Shown here: positions 15,948 to 24,215 of the stretch, one piece after another | How the letters are laid out: each line of letters opens with the position of its first letter | How positions within the stretch are numbered: position 1 is the first letter of the stretch | NCBI GenBank assembly: GCA_022843585.1 | Contig: JALHNJ010000001.1 | Coordinates: 1,426,001-1,490,000 of the forward strand | Source: Chitinophagaceae bacterium | GTDB taxonomy: Bacteria > Bacteroidota > Bacteroidia > Chitinophagales > Chitinophagaceae | Direction of reading: 5' to 3' | Length of the DNA: 64,000 nt | Program-made: the position numbers and the translations under genes | Notes under the pieces: generated by a model | The model's database searches: none | What the model was told of the DNA's origin: nothing | The model's input: the letters and a program-made list of their open reading frames with translations, nothing else

Positions 15948-16796
15948 CTACCGGTGAATATTTTTTCTCCATTCTTCCCGCCCTACTTTATTATAAAAAA
16001 TAATGGAAAGAAGTCTTCCTGCCTGGTCATAAAGCTTCCATTCTCTGATGGGGAGTCCATTTTTGTAAGCGCCGATATAATAATTGCCAACAGGGCTATT
16101 CCTATGCAGCCATACTGCTTCTTTTAATCCATTTTTATAATAGCCGGAATCTTTGGTGATGGCGCCGGGAAAAAAATTCATATACAAGCCATGATGCAGG
16201 CATTCGTTGAACACCGGTAGATAACTATTTTGATTGGTGCTATTATTTTCAACTACCTGTTGCAATGATTGAAGGGGACGTTGCGTAGCCGAAAATGAAA
16301 AGGAATATGCTGCTGTCAATGCATATATTGCCTGCGACTGGTTGGTCTTATACAAAGCTGTTAATGAATAAAAAGATCTTTTGGGATGTGCCATTCGCAT
16401 TTCTTCTTTTACCTGGTGCAACTTGTCCGCATCATAATTACGGATAGCTAATAAATTGCCCGATGAATCCCATCGTTTCCATTCGCCATCAGGAATACCA
16501 TTGTGCAAAAAGCCAGAATCAAGTTTATTGCTATTCCCATAAAAGCTAGCCCAATCTTCCTGTAGCTTTTGTTTTTTTACCTGCCCTTTAAATAAAAGTT
16601 GTCCGTTAAGATAGGCTGTTATGATGCCATCTGCAGGCAGGTGAATAGAATTAGCAGTTGCAGGTGAAGAACGAAAATGTAATTTTTTGGAATCAGTATG
16701 ATGAATGTTTACTGCGCCAACCTGTAGATGAGGTTGTGCAACAGTTTGTAGTGCTATTAATAAAATAATAGTCGGTATGAAAAAGTATTTTTTCAT
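15948..16796 (-). CDS. secreted YwqK/MORN-like repeat protein
   Basis: 282 residues from the ATG at 16796 (signal peptide MKKYFFIPTIILLIALQTVAQ). The C-terminal half has YwqK-type repeats: SGFLHNGIPDGEWKRWDSSG, SGYYKNGLKEAVWLHRNS and GAYKNGLPIREWKLYDQAG. These beta-hairpin repeats are frequent in Bacteroidota exported proteins and in the antitoxin component YwqK, but no toxin lies nearby. Ends 60 bases after the S9 peptidase start region on the same strand; possible operon. Confidence 0.65.
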   Translation of the reverse strand: MKKYFFIPTIILLIALQTVAQPHLQVGAVNIHHTDSKKLHFRSSPATANSIHLPADGIITAYLNGQLLFKGQVKKQKLQEDWASFYGNSNKLDSGFLHNGIPDGEWKRWDSSGNLLAIRNYDADKLHQVKEEMRMAHPKRSFYSLTALYKTNQSQAIYALTAAYSFSFSATQRPLQSLQQVVENNSTNQNSYLPVFNECLHHGLYMNFFPGAITKDSGYYKNGLKEAVWLHRNSPVGNYYIGAYKNGLPIREWKLYDQAGRLLSIIFYNKVGREEWRKNIHR

Positions 16797-16856
16797 ATAG
16801 CAAGCAATGCAAATTAGACCCAATTTTGCTTGTGACCAAGATAAAATCATTGCTTT

Positions 16857-19112
16857 TTATTGCATCAGCTTAATATCCCATATTGGTTTTAATCCTAATA
16901 AATGTTCTACGAAGTAATTCCATAGCTTTTTTGTGAAATATTCATTGAACTTTCCTGTATATCCATGTCTTTGACTTGGAAAAATGAGCATATCAAATTC
17001 TTTATCGGCTCTAACTAACGCCTCGGCTAATTTGAAAGTAGCCGATGGATTTACATTTTCATCAAGACCGCCATGTACAATTAATAATTTCCCTTTCAGA
17101 TTTTTTGCCATGGTTATATTGGATGCATAATGGTAAGAAGAGTCAACCGGCCAACCCATATACATTTCCGGCCACCAGTCTTTTTCCATTCTAAAATCAT
17201 GATCGGCAGAACTGGCTACCGCTACTTTATAAAAATTGGGGAATTCTAACATAGCATGCCCGGCATCATATCCGCCTGCAGAGTGACCAAAAATACCAAC
17301 CTTTGTTGTATCGATCCAGCTATATCTTTTGCCCAACTCCCGGATGGCTAGTACATGATCCGTTAAGTTCTTTCCCATGTTCTTATACGATACATTATGA
17401 AATGCTTTTGATCGTCCGGCAGTGCCCATTCCATCAATAGTAACTACAATAAAACCTAATTCTGCTATAGCCTGGTTGTTTCTTCCAATGCCGGCAGAAA
17501 AACTACGGGGAAACATGTTGGTATGCGGTCCGGTATAACTTTGATCGATTACCGGGTATTTTTTAGTGTGATCGAAATTGGATGGTTTCCAAATAGCACC
17601 ATAAATAGTGGTTGTGTCATCTCTTCCAATAGCAGTAAATGCCTGCGGAAATTTAAAATTCATTTTCAGCAGATCATCAACAATGGCTTTGCTCAGTTCA
17701 GCTATTATTTTTCCTGTACTTGTTTCCCGCAACACTGTTCTGGTGGGTTGATCGAGTGTAGAAATATTATCTACAAAATACTTTCCATCAGGTGAAACTG
17801 AAATTTCATGATTAGCATTTTCCGGGGTTAGCAAAGTTGTTGCGCTGCCATCTGTATTAATGCTATAAAAATGCTGGTAATAAGGATTGCGGCCATCTTC
17901 CCTTCCTTGTGCTGTAAAAAGAATGTTCTTTGTTTTATCATTCACAAATGATATTCCATTTACATAATAGGAGCCGTTTGTAACAGGTTTTACTGATTTG
18001 TCTTTTGTATCTAGCAGGTATAATTGTTTCCAACCATCTTTTTCTGAAGTAAGGAGCATTTTTCCCCATGTCTCCATTGACCACCAATTAAAATTATCAA
18101 TATTGGTAGTACTCTTTTCGGTGTATAATAGAGTTTGCGTTTTAGTATTCGCATCGTATTGATACATGTCTATTTGCTGGTAACCCCGTTTGCCGTTTTG
18201 TATTAACAGAATGCCGGGCTCTTTTGCCCAAACGCAACGGGCAGTATTTACATTTCTAAATTCATCTTTTCTTATTTCTTCGCCTGTTGCTACATTAAAA
18301 AGAACAGGAGTCATATACACCATATCTGTATCACCCGGTGAGCCACGGTAATAGGAGAGTAGTTTTGGTTTGTATAAAGTATCGATACTCCAGTCGAGCA
18401 AATACATTTTTTGTCCTTTGGTAAGATCGCAGATATAGGTCTGTATCCATTTGGAATCCGGCGACCATTGTACACCGAAATGTGGCGGTCTTTCACCATT
18501 TTCTCCTTCTATTATTTCTCCCCATCCATAATAACTGGCATATTCATAATTCTTTTTCCCGGCAGAGCTCAATTGTTTTGTTTCGCCTGTTGCAACAGAT
18601 TTAATATACAAATTGTATTTGTCTGAGTAAGCGATCCATTTACCATCCGGTGATTTGCTTTCCATCGGGTTTGGTCGGGATTCCTCTTTGGGTGTAAGGT
18701 TGTAATTGTCCAGGTTAAGTATATAATTTTTCCCATCCACTGCAAGACTAAGTTGTGATTTATTGATAGAGCGAACATCAGTAATGGGTAAATCGGCAGC
18801 AGTGCCGGGCTTCTTCAATAGATCGTTAAGTGCTTTTGCCAATTGTGCATGATCGAAGAGCGGAGCAGCCTTCATGGTAGCAAACTCAAACTTAGTAAAG
18901 CGTTTTTCTTTTTTATCCTGCGTTACATATGTAAATCCGGTACTATCTGCATTCCAGTTTACTACAAGATTAAGATTGAATACTTTTTTCCCCGAGTTCA
19001 GGTTCCTCATTTGAAGAGCTGCAGCCCGTTCATAATCCTGTTTGGTAATTTTCTGCGCCAGCAGGGATACCTGCAGCAATACGATGGTGACAAGAAGAAG
19101 ACTCTTTTTCAT
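16857..19112 (-). CDS. S9 family peptidase, dipeptidyl-peptidase IV type
   Basis: 751 residues. Signal peptide MKKSLLLVTIVLLQVSLLAQ, an eight-bladed beta-propeller domain (about 30-500) and a C-terminal alpha/beta-hydrolase domain. Catalytic triad visible: Ser 611 (GHSAGG), Asp 684 (HGGLDENV), His 716 (SQRHGYTG). Releases dipeptides (often X-Pro) from peptides in the periplasm. The YwqK-like gene follows on the same strand. Confidence 0.9.
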   Translation of the reverse strand: MKKSLLLVTIVLLQVSLLAQKITKQDYERAAALQMRNLNSGKKVFNLNLVVNWNADSTGFTYVTQDKKEKRFTKFEFATMKAAPLFDHAQLAKALNDLLKKPGTAADLPITDVRSINKSQLSLAVDGKNYILNLDNYNLTPKEESRPNPMESKSPDGKWIAYSDKYNLYIKSVATGETKQLSSAGKKNYEYASYYGWGEIIEGENGERPPHFGVQWSPDSKWIQTYICDLTKGQKMYLLDWSIDTLYKPKLLSYYRGSPGDTDMVYMTPVLFNVATGEEIRKDEFRNVNTARCVWAKEPGILLIQNGKRGYQQIDMYQYDANTKTQTLLYTEKSTTNIDNFNWWSMETWGKMLLTSEKDGWKQLYLLDTKDKSVKPVTNGSYYVNGISFVNDKTKNILFTAQGREDGRNPYYQHFYSINTDGSATTLLTPENANHEISVSPDGKYFVDNISTLDQPTRTVLRETSTGKIIAELSKAIVDDLLKMNFKFPQAFTAIGRDDTTTIYGAIWKPSNFDHTKKYPVIDQSYTGPHTNMFPRSFSAGIGRNNQAIAELGFIVVTIDGMGTAGRSKAFHNVSYKNMGKNLTDHVLAIRELGKRYSWIDTTKVGIFGHSAGGYDAGHAMLEFPNFYKVAVASSADHDFRMEKDWWPEMYMGWPVDSSYHYASNITMAKNLKGKLLIVHGGLDENVNPSATFKLAEALVRADKEFDMLIFPSQRHGYTGKFNEYFTKKLWNYFVEHLLGLKPIWDIKLMQ

Positions 19113-19172
19113 GCAACAGTTTTTTGGTAAACAAATATATTTCTTACTGGCTCAGCAGTGGGCAATAAATTT

Positions 19173-20462
19173 TTATGTGTCAGCCTGTTTATGTTGCCTT
19201 TTCTTTTGCCATTCTACCAGCCAATAAATTACCAGTCCTACTCCCACGGCAATGGAAACATCCCGTAATTCTTTTAGTTTGGAACTGGTGAGTAACCAGC
19301 AGGCAATCAGTACACCGGCCACTGCAAAGAATTTTCCATACGGGATTTTAAAGAAACCTTTTTGTTCAGGGTTTTTATTGCGCAGCCGTATTAAAGCAAT
19401 ACAAACAATAGCATAGATCATTACCCTGGTAATTGCACTGATGGTAGCTGCATAGATAAATGAGTTGCTGATTGAAATAACGATGGTGACTACCGTAAAT
19501 AAAATCAACGACCAGGTAGGTGTTTTAAATTTAGGATGAACAAAGGAAAAGATTTTGGGAAATTGTTTTTCTTCACTAAAAGCAAAGGGAAGCCGTGAAC
19601 CTACCAGCATAATGGCATTTAAAGTTCCGGTTACAGAAAATAAAGCACCGAGTGCTATTAACGTTGCCCCCGTCTTTCCCATAAAAATACCGGCCGCTTC
19701 TGCCAACGGCTTATCGGATGATGCAAGCGAAGGCAATGTGCCGATACTTACAATTTGTATCAGCATATAAATTACCGCAATAAGCAAGGCGGATGATAAT
19801 AATGCAAACGGAATATTTTTCCCGGGATTTTTTACTTCCCCGGAGTTTACCAATACCGATTCAAAGCCGCCAAATGCAAATACTAATAATAGAACGGTAG
19901 AGGAGAAGGAGGAAAAGCCGGGCATTTGCTTCAGTTCAAAATTGGCCGGTTCAATATGCAGAAACCCGACAATGATAAAAAGCAACAGCGGCAGCAGTTT
20001 GGCAATTGTAAGAAAATTATTTACCCTTGTTGAATTCCTTATGCCGATATGATTTATAAAAGCTAGTAACAAAGTGATTAATAGAATGCTGATGATGCGG
20101 GAATAGGGTAATGCAAACCAATCGGAAAAAACAGAAAGATAGGTGACCAGTAAATTGATCAACGCCGCATAAGTGATAAAACGGGTAAGCAATAGTAACC
20201 AACCGGTAAGAAAGGCGGGTAATTTGCCAAACGATGATAAGGCATAGAGATAAGGCCCGCCGGTTTTATCGAAGCGGCTGCTAACTTCTGCAAAGCATAA
20301 AATGATAACAAAAACGGCTAATGCACAAACAAACAGAGCGGCAATACTGTAAACACCGGCCGCTTTAAATACTTTGGAAGGCAATCCAAAAATTCCGGCG
20401 CCGATAACGCCGTTAATGAATAACAATACAAGAGCCCATTTGCCGATGCTGCGATTTAGCAT
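19173..20462 (-). CDS. APC superfamily amino-acid permease
   Basis: 429 residues, twelve hydrophobic segments. N-terminal APC signature GKWALVLLFINGVIGAGIFG in helix 1 and the helix 6 region VFAFGGFESVLVNSGEVKNPGKNIP identify an amino acid/polyamine/organocation transporter. Substrate unknown. A variant of the shared bipartite promoter motif lies about 100 bases upstream (20563-20599) on the same strand. Confidence 0.88.
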   Translation of the reverse strand: MLNRSIGKWALVLLFINGVIGAGIFGLPSKVFKAAGVYSIAALFVCALAVFVIILCFAEVSSRFDKTGGPYLYALSSFGKLPAFLTGWLLLLTRFITYAALINLLVTYLSVFSDWFALPYSRIISILLITLLLAFINHIGIRNSTRVNNFLTIAKLLPLLLFIIVGFLHIEPANFELKQMPGFSSFSSTVLLLVFAFGGFESVLVNSGEVKNPGKNIPFALLSSALLIAVIYMLIQIVSIGTLPSLASSDKPLAEAAGIFMGKTGATLIALGALFSVTGTLNAIMLVGSRLPFAFSEEKQFPKIFSFVHPKFKTPTWSLILFTVVTIVISISNSFIYAATISAITRVMIYAIVCIALIRLRNKNPEQKGFFKIPYGKFFAVAGVLIACWLLTSSKLKELRDVSIAVGVGLVIYWLVEWQKKRQHKQADT

Positions 20463-20562
20463 TGGGAAAGATAGGAAAAAAAGAATTTGCTACAGTATAA
20501 CAAACAGCAGATTAGAGGGTTTAGGGGATTGTTACAAAGTTGACCAAAACGGTTGTTTTGTT

Positions 20563-20599
20563 CGTTATATGTATCTGCTGAAAGTTTACATTATTCACA
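20563..20599 (-). promoter_or_regulatory. bipartite promoter motif, variant copy, facing the permease
   Basis: Minus-strand box A TGTGAATAATGTAA (20586-20599), 16 bases, box B TATAACG (20563-20569; 5 of 7 match to TGTAACA). Spacing identical to the other copies. About 100 bases upstream of the permease ATG. Confidence 0.5.
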
Positions 20600-20698
20600 C
20601 ATATGCCAGAAGCCCCACAAATTGGCGTAACTTATGTTATAATCGATGCCTGTTGAAATGACATAGGAGAGATTTAAAATCATTCAACAGAACCAACT

Positions 20699-21259
20699 TT
20701 GAAATTGCACATAAAAAATATGGTCTGCATCCGCTGCAAAATAGTAGTGAAGGATGAACTGGACAAACTGGGCTTAAAGTACCGGACCGTAGAACTAGGT
20801 GAAGCAGAATTGGTAGAAAACATAACTCCGGAGATGCGGGAAAAAATCAGGACGGCATTGTTGAGGTCGGGGCTTGAGCTTATGGATGATAAGAAAAGTG
20901 TGCTGATACAAAAGATCAAAAATGTGATCATTGAGTTAGTGCATTATTCTGAAGAGCCACTTACGATTAACTTCTCCGTTTACCTGAGTGAAAAATTACA
21001 CCACGACTATACCTATCTTGCCAATCTTTTTTCCGAGGTACAGGGAACCACTATTGAACAATTCATTATTGCTCATAAAATAGAACGGGTAAAGGAATTG
21101 CTGGTCTATAATGAGCTCAATCTTACCGAAATAGCTTACTTAATGCATTATAGTGGCGTAGCACATCTTTCTGCGCAGTTCAAAAAAGTAACAGGACTTA
21201 CACCTACGCATTTTAAAAAGCTAAAGGAACTACGCCGTAACATGCTGGATGAAGTGTGA
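20699..21259 (+). CDS. AraC-type regulator with an N-terminal HMA-like metal-binding segment
   Basis: 186 residues from a TTG start; the next ATG (20720) would cut off the first strand. Residues 1-70 look like a heavy-metal-associated fold with the MxCxxC motif (MVCIRC, residues 8-13), and residues 85-180 are an AraC-type double helix-turn-helix (YTYLANLFSEVQGTTIEQFI, then GLTPTHFKKLK). I recall close relatives throughout Bacteroidota, many lacking the first Cys. Its stop codon lies inside the promoter motif for the next gene (21255-21291). Confidence 0.75.
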   Translation: MKLHIKNMVCIRCKIVVKDELDKLGLKYRTVELGEAELVENITPEMREKIRTALLRSGLELMDDKKSVLIQKIKNVIIELVHYSEEPLTINFSVYLSEKLHHDYTYLANLFSEVQGTTIEQFIIAHKIERVKELLVYNELNLTEIAYLMHYSGVAHLSAQFKKVTGLTPTHFKKLKELRRNMLDEV

Positions 21260-21291
21260 ATTATATAAGATTCTGTAGGCTTTATGTAACA
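21255..21291 (+). promoter_or_regulatory. bipartite promoter motif, strong copy
   Basis: Box A TGTGAATTATATAA (21255-21268), 16 bases, box B TGTAACA (21285-21291). Ends 32 bases before the GTG of the next gene; box A overlaps the stop codon of the AraC gene. Confidence 0.6.
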
Positions 21292-21323
21292 AAGCAGAAG
21301 ATAGAATTACGGAACTTCATTAG

Positions 21324-21644
21324 GTGTTAAAGCAGGAATTACAAGCTTATTATTTCGAAATTTTGCTGTGCTTAATTCTTTTTGTGCTGCTGGGTCTTTT
21401 CATTCTGATAACCCGTTTTTTTATTCAGCGGGCCATGTTGGTGCCAGACAGGCTTTTTCATGCGGCATTACAAAAAGAGAATGATGGTTGCTTTGAAGAA
21501 GCAGAACTGGGCTATCAATCGGCTTTGCTTGAGGTTAAAAGCAGGCGTTTTCAAAGCAATAAATTAAAGAATGCTATTACAGAAAAACTGAAAGTATTGA
21601 ATACTGTAATTGAATATCGTAAAATGTCAAAAGTAAATAGTTGA
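21324..21644 (+). CDS. conserved single-pass membrane protein, partner of the AraC regulator
   Basis: 106 residues from a GTG start, placed 32 bases after promoter box B, which supports this start. One strong helix (about 12-36) followed by a soluble helical tail (residues 42-100; HAALQKENDGCFEEAELGYQ) that resembles one TPR-like hairpin. I recall the same membrane protein beside the same AraC family in other Bacteroidota. Function unknown. Confidence 0.65.
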   Translation: MLKQELQAYYFEILLCLILFVLLGLFILITRFFIQRAMLVPDRLFHAALQKENDGCFEEAELGYQSALLEVKSRRFQSNKLKNAITEKLKVLNTVIEYRKMSKVNS

Positions 21645-21755
21645 ATAATAAATGTTGTGATGGGACACTGTAAGGGAAAAAGAGTACAAAGAAATTGATA
21701 GCATTAGAGGGCTCTGATTAAAGTATTCATTTTTCTCGCACAGTTGGTTTTGGTT

Positions 21756-21786
21756 ATAGCTCCTGTGACTGCAGGAGCTATTTTTT
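21756..21786 (+). terminator. intrinsic terminator between membrane protein and cupin 1
   Basis: ATAGCTCCTG (21756-21765) pairs perfectly with CAGGAGCTAT (21772-21781), loop TGACTG, followed by T tract to 21786. It lies only 28 bases before the cupin start, so it ends the upstream transcript or acts as an attenuator. Confidence 0.8.
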
Positions 21787-21813
21787 AGTTTATCCTTTAA
21801 AAATCTTACCAGT

Positions 21814-22206
21814 ATGAAAAAAGAGGACTTGCCCGGAAAAGACGGACGGCCAGAGAGTAAAGTAGAAAGCAGCAATGCGGAACTGGAAAAATCAGTCGGG
21901 CATATCATTGTGGAAATAATTGAGTATATGCCAAATTCAGTAGTTATTAAAACGATTATCAGGAAGTCAACCGGTAATATAAGTGTAATGTCGTTTGATA
22001 GTGGCGAAGGGTTAACAGAAAGGAGATCTCCGTTTGACACATTTGCACAGATTATTGAAGGCCAGGCTGAAATTGTAATTGATAAAGTATCGCATTTGCT
22101 TCAATCAGGTCAGGGTATTGTTATACCGGCCCATGCATCCAATCTAATTAAACCTAACGGACGATTTAAAATGATTCAAACAATTATTAAAAGCGGCTAT
22201 GATTAA
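21814..22206 (+). CDS. small cupin-domain protein (paralogue 1 of 3)
   Basis: 130 residues. Hydrophilic N-terminus (1-28), then a cupin barrel: GHIIVEIIEYMPNSVVIKTI, SPFDTFAQIIEGQAEIVIDK, GQGIVIPAHASNLI and KMIQTIIKSGYD. The second cupin motif keeps one His (PAHASN); the first has few metal-ligand residues, so metal binding is doubtful. Close paralogues lie at 49132 and 54182. Followed 35 bases later by a lipoprotein gene, probably one operon. Confidence 0.8.
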   Translation: MKKEDLPGKDGRPESKVESSNAELEKSVGHIIVEIIEYMPNSVVIKTIIRKSTGNISVMSFDSGEGLTERRSPFDTFAQIIEGQAEIVIDKVSHLLQSGQGIVIPAHASNLIKPNGRFKMIQTIIKSGYD

Positions 22207-22241
22207 GCTCTTTTTATACCCAGTTCTTAAAAACTAATACT

Positions 22242-22679
22242 ATGATCAGAAAAATTGTAACACCCAAGTTTCTTTTGTCTCTTATTTTGTTGATTGCTGT
22301 TCTTGTATTATTTAATGCTTGCAGTAAAAAAATTGCATTCCAGGTTTCACCGGTAACGCCGGCAGCGCAAGGTTTTGTAAAAGTAAAACAGGATAATAAT
22401 CAGAACTATGCAATAGATATTGACCTTACTAATTTAGCAGCGCCTGATAGGTTACAACCACCACGTAGAGTTTATATTGTCTGGATGGAAAGTAATGAAG
22501 CTTCAATAAGAAATATTGGTCAAATCAATAGTTCTTCCAATTGGCTTAGCAGTAAACTAAAGGCATCTTTTGAAACGGTATCATCCAACAAGCCCACCCG
22601 TATTTTTATTACGGCAGAAGACGATAGCAATGTTCAATATCCCGGCTCAACAATGGTTTTATCAACTGGTAATTTTTAA
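22242..22679 (+). CDS. lipoprotein, unknown function
   Basis: 145 residues, lipobox LFNAC (Cys 27). The soluble part reads as an all-beta sandwich (VKVKQDNNQNYAIDIDLTNL, RVYIVWMESNE, RIFITAEDDS), like the anti-sigma-factor or Ig-like lipoproteins common in Bacteroidota. Downstream of cupin 1 on the same strand. Confidence 0.6.
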   Translation: MIRKIVTPKFLLSLILLIAVLVLFNACSKKIAFQVSPVTPAAQGFVKVKQDNNQNYAIDIDLTNLAAPDRLQPPRRVYIVWMESNEASIRNIGQINSSSNWLSSKLKASFETVSSNKPTRIFITAEDDSNVQYPGSTMVLSTGNF

Positions 22680-22711
22680 ACTACTGGTATATATAATTTT
22701 AATATGTAAAC

Positions 22712-22748
22712 GATGAACTGTATAATCAATTAGCAGCCAGTTGCAACC
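22712..22748 (+). promoter_or_regulatory. weak copy of the bipartite motif upstream of the histidine kinase
   Basis: GATGAACTGTATAA (10 of 14 match to box A), exactly 16 bases, TGCAACC (5 of 7 match to box B). Ends 72 bases before the kinase ATG. Listed because the spacing is exact; sequence match alone is weak. Confidence 0.3.
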
Positions 22749-22820
22749 ATATAAGAGGATAAAGAGTCCTATGCCGAATAAGTTTTTTAAATAAGTGCTT
22801 TCACAGTTAAAACCAAAAAA

Positions 22821-23543
22821 ATGAAGCCTGATACCACCGAAAAGACGACTGTGTTTACACCAACGATGCCAGAACAGCCGGAAGATGCTCATCATAAAGA
22901 TCCGTCGGTTTTATTTACGGCCGCCCATCTGCATGAGGTGAGAAATCCCCTGACAAATATCAACATGGCAGTTGAAGCATTAAGTTCAATGATTACCGGG
23001 GAAGAGGAAAAAATATATTTTGATATAATACTGCGATCATCCAACAGGATCAATACATTAGTTACGGATCTTATTATTCAACAGCTTAGCACTACAGATA
23101 AGATAGAGGAGTTTTCACTGCATCAACTACTTGATGAGGCACTCAGCACCATAGCTGATCGTATTACCCTTAAACAAATTTCTGTTATTAAAGAGTATGC
23201 GCCCCTCGACTATAAAGCGAAAATGGATATTGAGAAAATGAAGATCGCATTGACTAATATTATTATAAATGCTGTTTATGCAATGCAGGAAAAAACTGGC
23301 CAACTAAAGCTTATTACTACTTTTATTGGCAAGCAATTTACTTTACAGATAAAAGACAATGGTTGTGGTATTAGTCCTGCCAGCCTGGAGCATATTTTTA
23401 AACCTTATTTTACACAGAAAGTTGGTGGACTTGGAGTTGGATTGGCAGCAACCTATTCTATTCTCCAGGTTAATAATATCAAGCTAAAAGTAGAGTCAGA
23501 ACTAAATAAGGGAACTTGTTTCTTTTTGGAGTTTCCTAATTAA
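22821..23543 (+). CDS. soluble sensor histidine kinase lacking a sensor domain
   Basis: 240 residues. H box HLHEVRNPLTNI with phospho-acceptor His 38; N box NIIINAVYAM; G1 IKDNGCGIS; F box HIFKPYFTQK; G2 GGLGVGLAATY. No transmembrane or PAS domain, so the signal must come from a partner protein or cytoplasmic ligand. No response regulator is adjacent. Terminated at 23575. Confidence 0.88.
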   Translation: MKPDTTEKTTVFTPTMPEQPEDAHHKDPSVLFTAAHLHEVRNPLTNINMAVEALSSMITGEEEKIYFDIILRSSNRINTLVTDLIIQQLSTTDKIEEFSLHQLLDEALSTIADRITLKQISVIKEYAPLDYKAKMDIEKMKIALTNIIINAVYAMQEKTGQLKLITTFIGKQFTLQIKDNGCGISPASLEHIFKPYFTQKVGGLGVGLAATYSILQVNNIKLKVESELNKGTCFFLEFPN

Positions 23544-23574
23544 AGATTCACTGGTCTTTACATCCTGTATAAAG

Positions 23575-23608
23575 AAAGCCACCAAATAATACATTTGGTG
23601 GCTTTTTG
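23575..23608 (+). terminator. intrinsic terminator of the histidine kinase gene
   Basis: AAAGCCACCAAAT (23575-23587) pairs perfectly with ATTTGGTGGCTTT (23593-23605), loop AATAC, then T. Confidence 0.85.
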
Positions 23609-23649
23609 TTGCCTGCACTGGGTAAAATTACTACACGGATATTAGGCGT

Positions 23650-23778
23650 TTATATAGAAGGGGGATTAAGGGCTTTTTGTTGTTTCTTCACTTTTACTAT
23701 TTCGGTATGCCTGTAGTATAACGCAATCGTTAACAGCAATACAAATAATACGATGCGGTAAATATCATTCAATGTCAT
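23650..23778 (-). CDS. 42-residue single-pass membrane peptide
   Basis: ATG at 23778: MTLNDIYRIVLFVLLLTIAL then a basic tail (YYRHTEIVKVKKQQK). One transmembrane helix, positive-inside C-terminus. An upstream in-frame ATG (23838) overlaps promoter box B, so the short start is preferred; it is 44 bases downstream of the motif at 23823-23859. Function unknown; small membrane peptides of this size often modulate larger membrane proteins or envelope stress. Confidence 0.5.
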   Translation of the reverse strand: MTLNDIYRIVLFVLLLTIALYYRHTEIVKVKKQQKALNPPSI

Positions 23779-23822
23779 ATCAGAAATCTTTGAACAAAGA
23801 TGAGGCAATGACAATGCCAATT

Positions 23823-23859
23823 TGTTACAGCATTTCAAATATTTTTTATATTATTCACA
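23823..23859 (-). promoter_or_regulatory. bipartite promoter motif facing the 42-residue gene
   Basis: Minus strand: box A TGTGAATAATATAA (23846-23859), 16 bases, box B TGTAACA (23823-23829). Divergent from the copy at 23893; box A edges are 33 bases apart. Confidence 0.6.
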
Positions 23860-23892
23860 TTCCTTCTTTCTTATAATCCTCTATTTAAAATG

Positions 23893-23929
23893 TGTGAATT
23901 ATATAATTTTTTAATAAGTATTTGTAACA
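23893..23929 (+). promoter_or_regulatory. bipartite promoter motif facing the candidate RNA gene
   Basis: Box A TGTGAATTATATAA (23893-23906), 16 bases, box B TGTAACA (23923-23929). The sequence on the plus strand after it contains no long frame but ends in a T-tailed terminator at 24151. Confidence 0.6.
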
Positions 23930-23935
23930 CTTAAA

Positions 23936-24182
23936 AAATAAAATATTTACAATTTTATAAAATCATAACAGTGATAAATATTCTGCCTGTGCAGCATGAT
24001 TCATGGAGGTTATATTCAGTTCTGAGTTAGCTAAAATTGATTGTGCTGCAACAGCAGGCAGATATATAAAAAATTCAAAAATATTTTTATCGTTTTCTGA
24101 TTCAGTAGTACTAAAGTTGGGGACTTGATTTTTCATACACAAAGTCCTGTACCATTCCGGAATTCTCCGGGATGGTTTTTTT
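23936..24182 (+). ncRNA. candidate structured small RNA of about 245 nt
   Basis: Bracketed by a promoter motif (23893-23929) and an intrinsic terminator (24151-24182). Internal pairing: CTGCCTG and TGCAGCA (23983-23996) against TGCTGCA (24044-24050) and CAGGCAG (24055-24061), a 14-bp stem with a 4-base bulge; GGACTT (24121-24126) against AAGTCC (24142-24147); then the terminator hairpin. A 41-codon frame (ATG 24003 to TGA 24128, starting MEVIFSSELAK) lies inside and could make it a small mRNA instead. The 5' end is inferred from the motif. Confidence 0.45.
24151..24182 (+). terminator. orphan intrinsic terminator ending the candidate RNA
   Basis: ACCATTCCGGA (24151-24161) pairs with TCCGGGATGGT (24166-24176), one T-G pair, 4-base loop, followed by a run of T. 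The T tail is only on the plus strand, where no other gene precedes it after 23608. Confidence 0.8.
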
Positions 24183-24215
24183 ATTCTTTAATGATAGCGT
24201 AACGTAAGGGTATAT

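Noticed and set aside
15948-16796. YwqK antitoxin of a toxin-antitoxin pair
   Set aside because: Signal peptide, and no toxin partner; treated as a secreted repeat protein.
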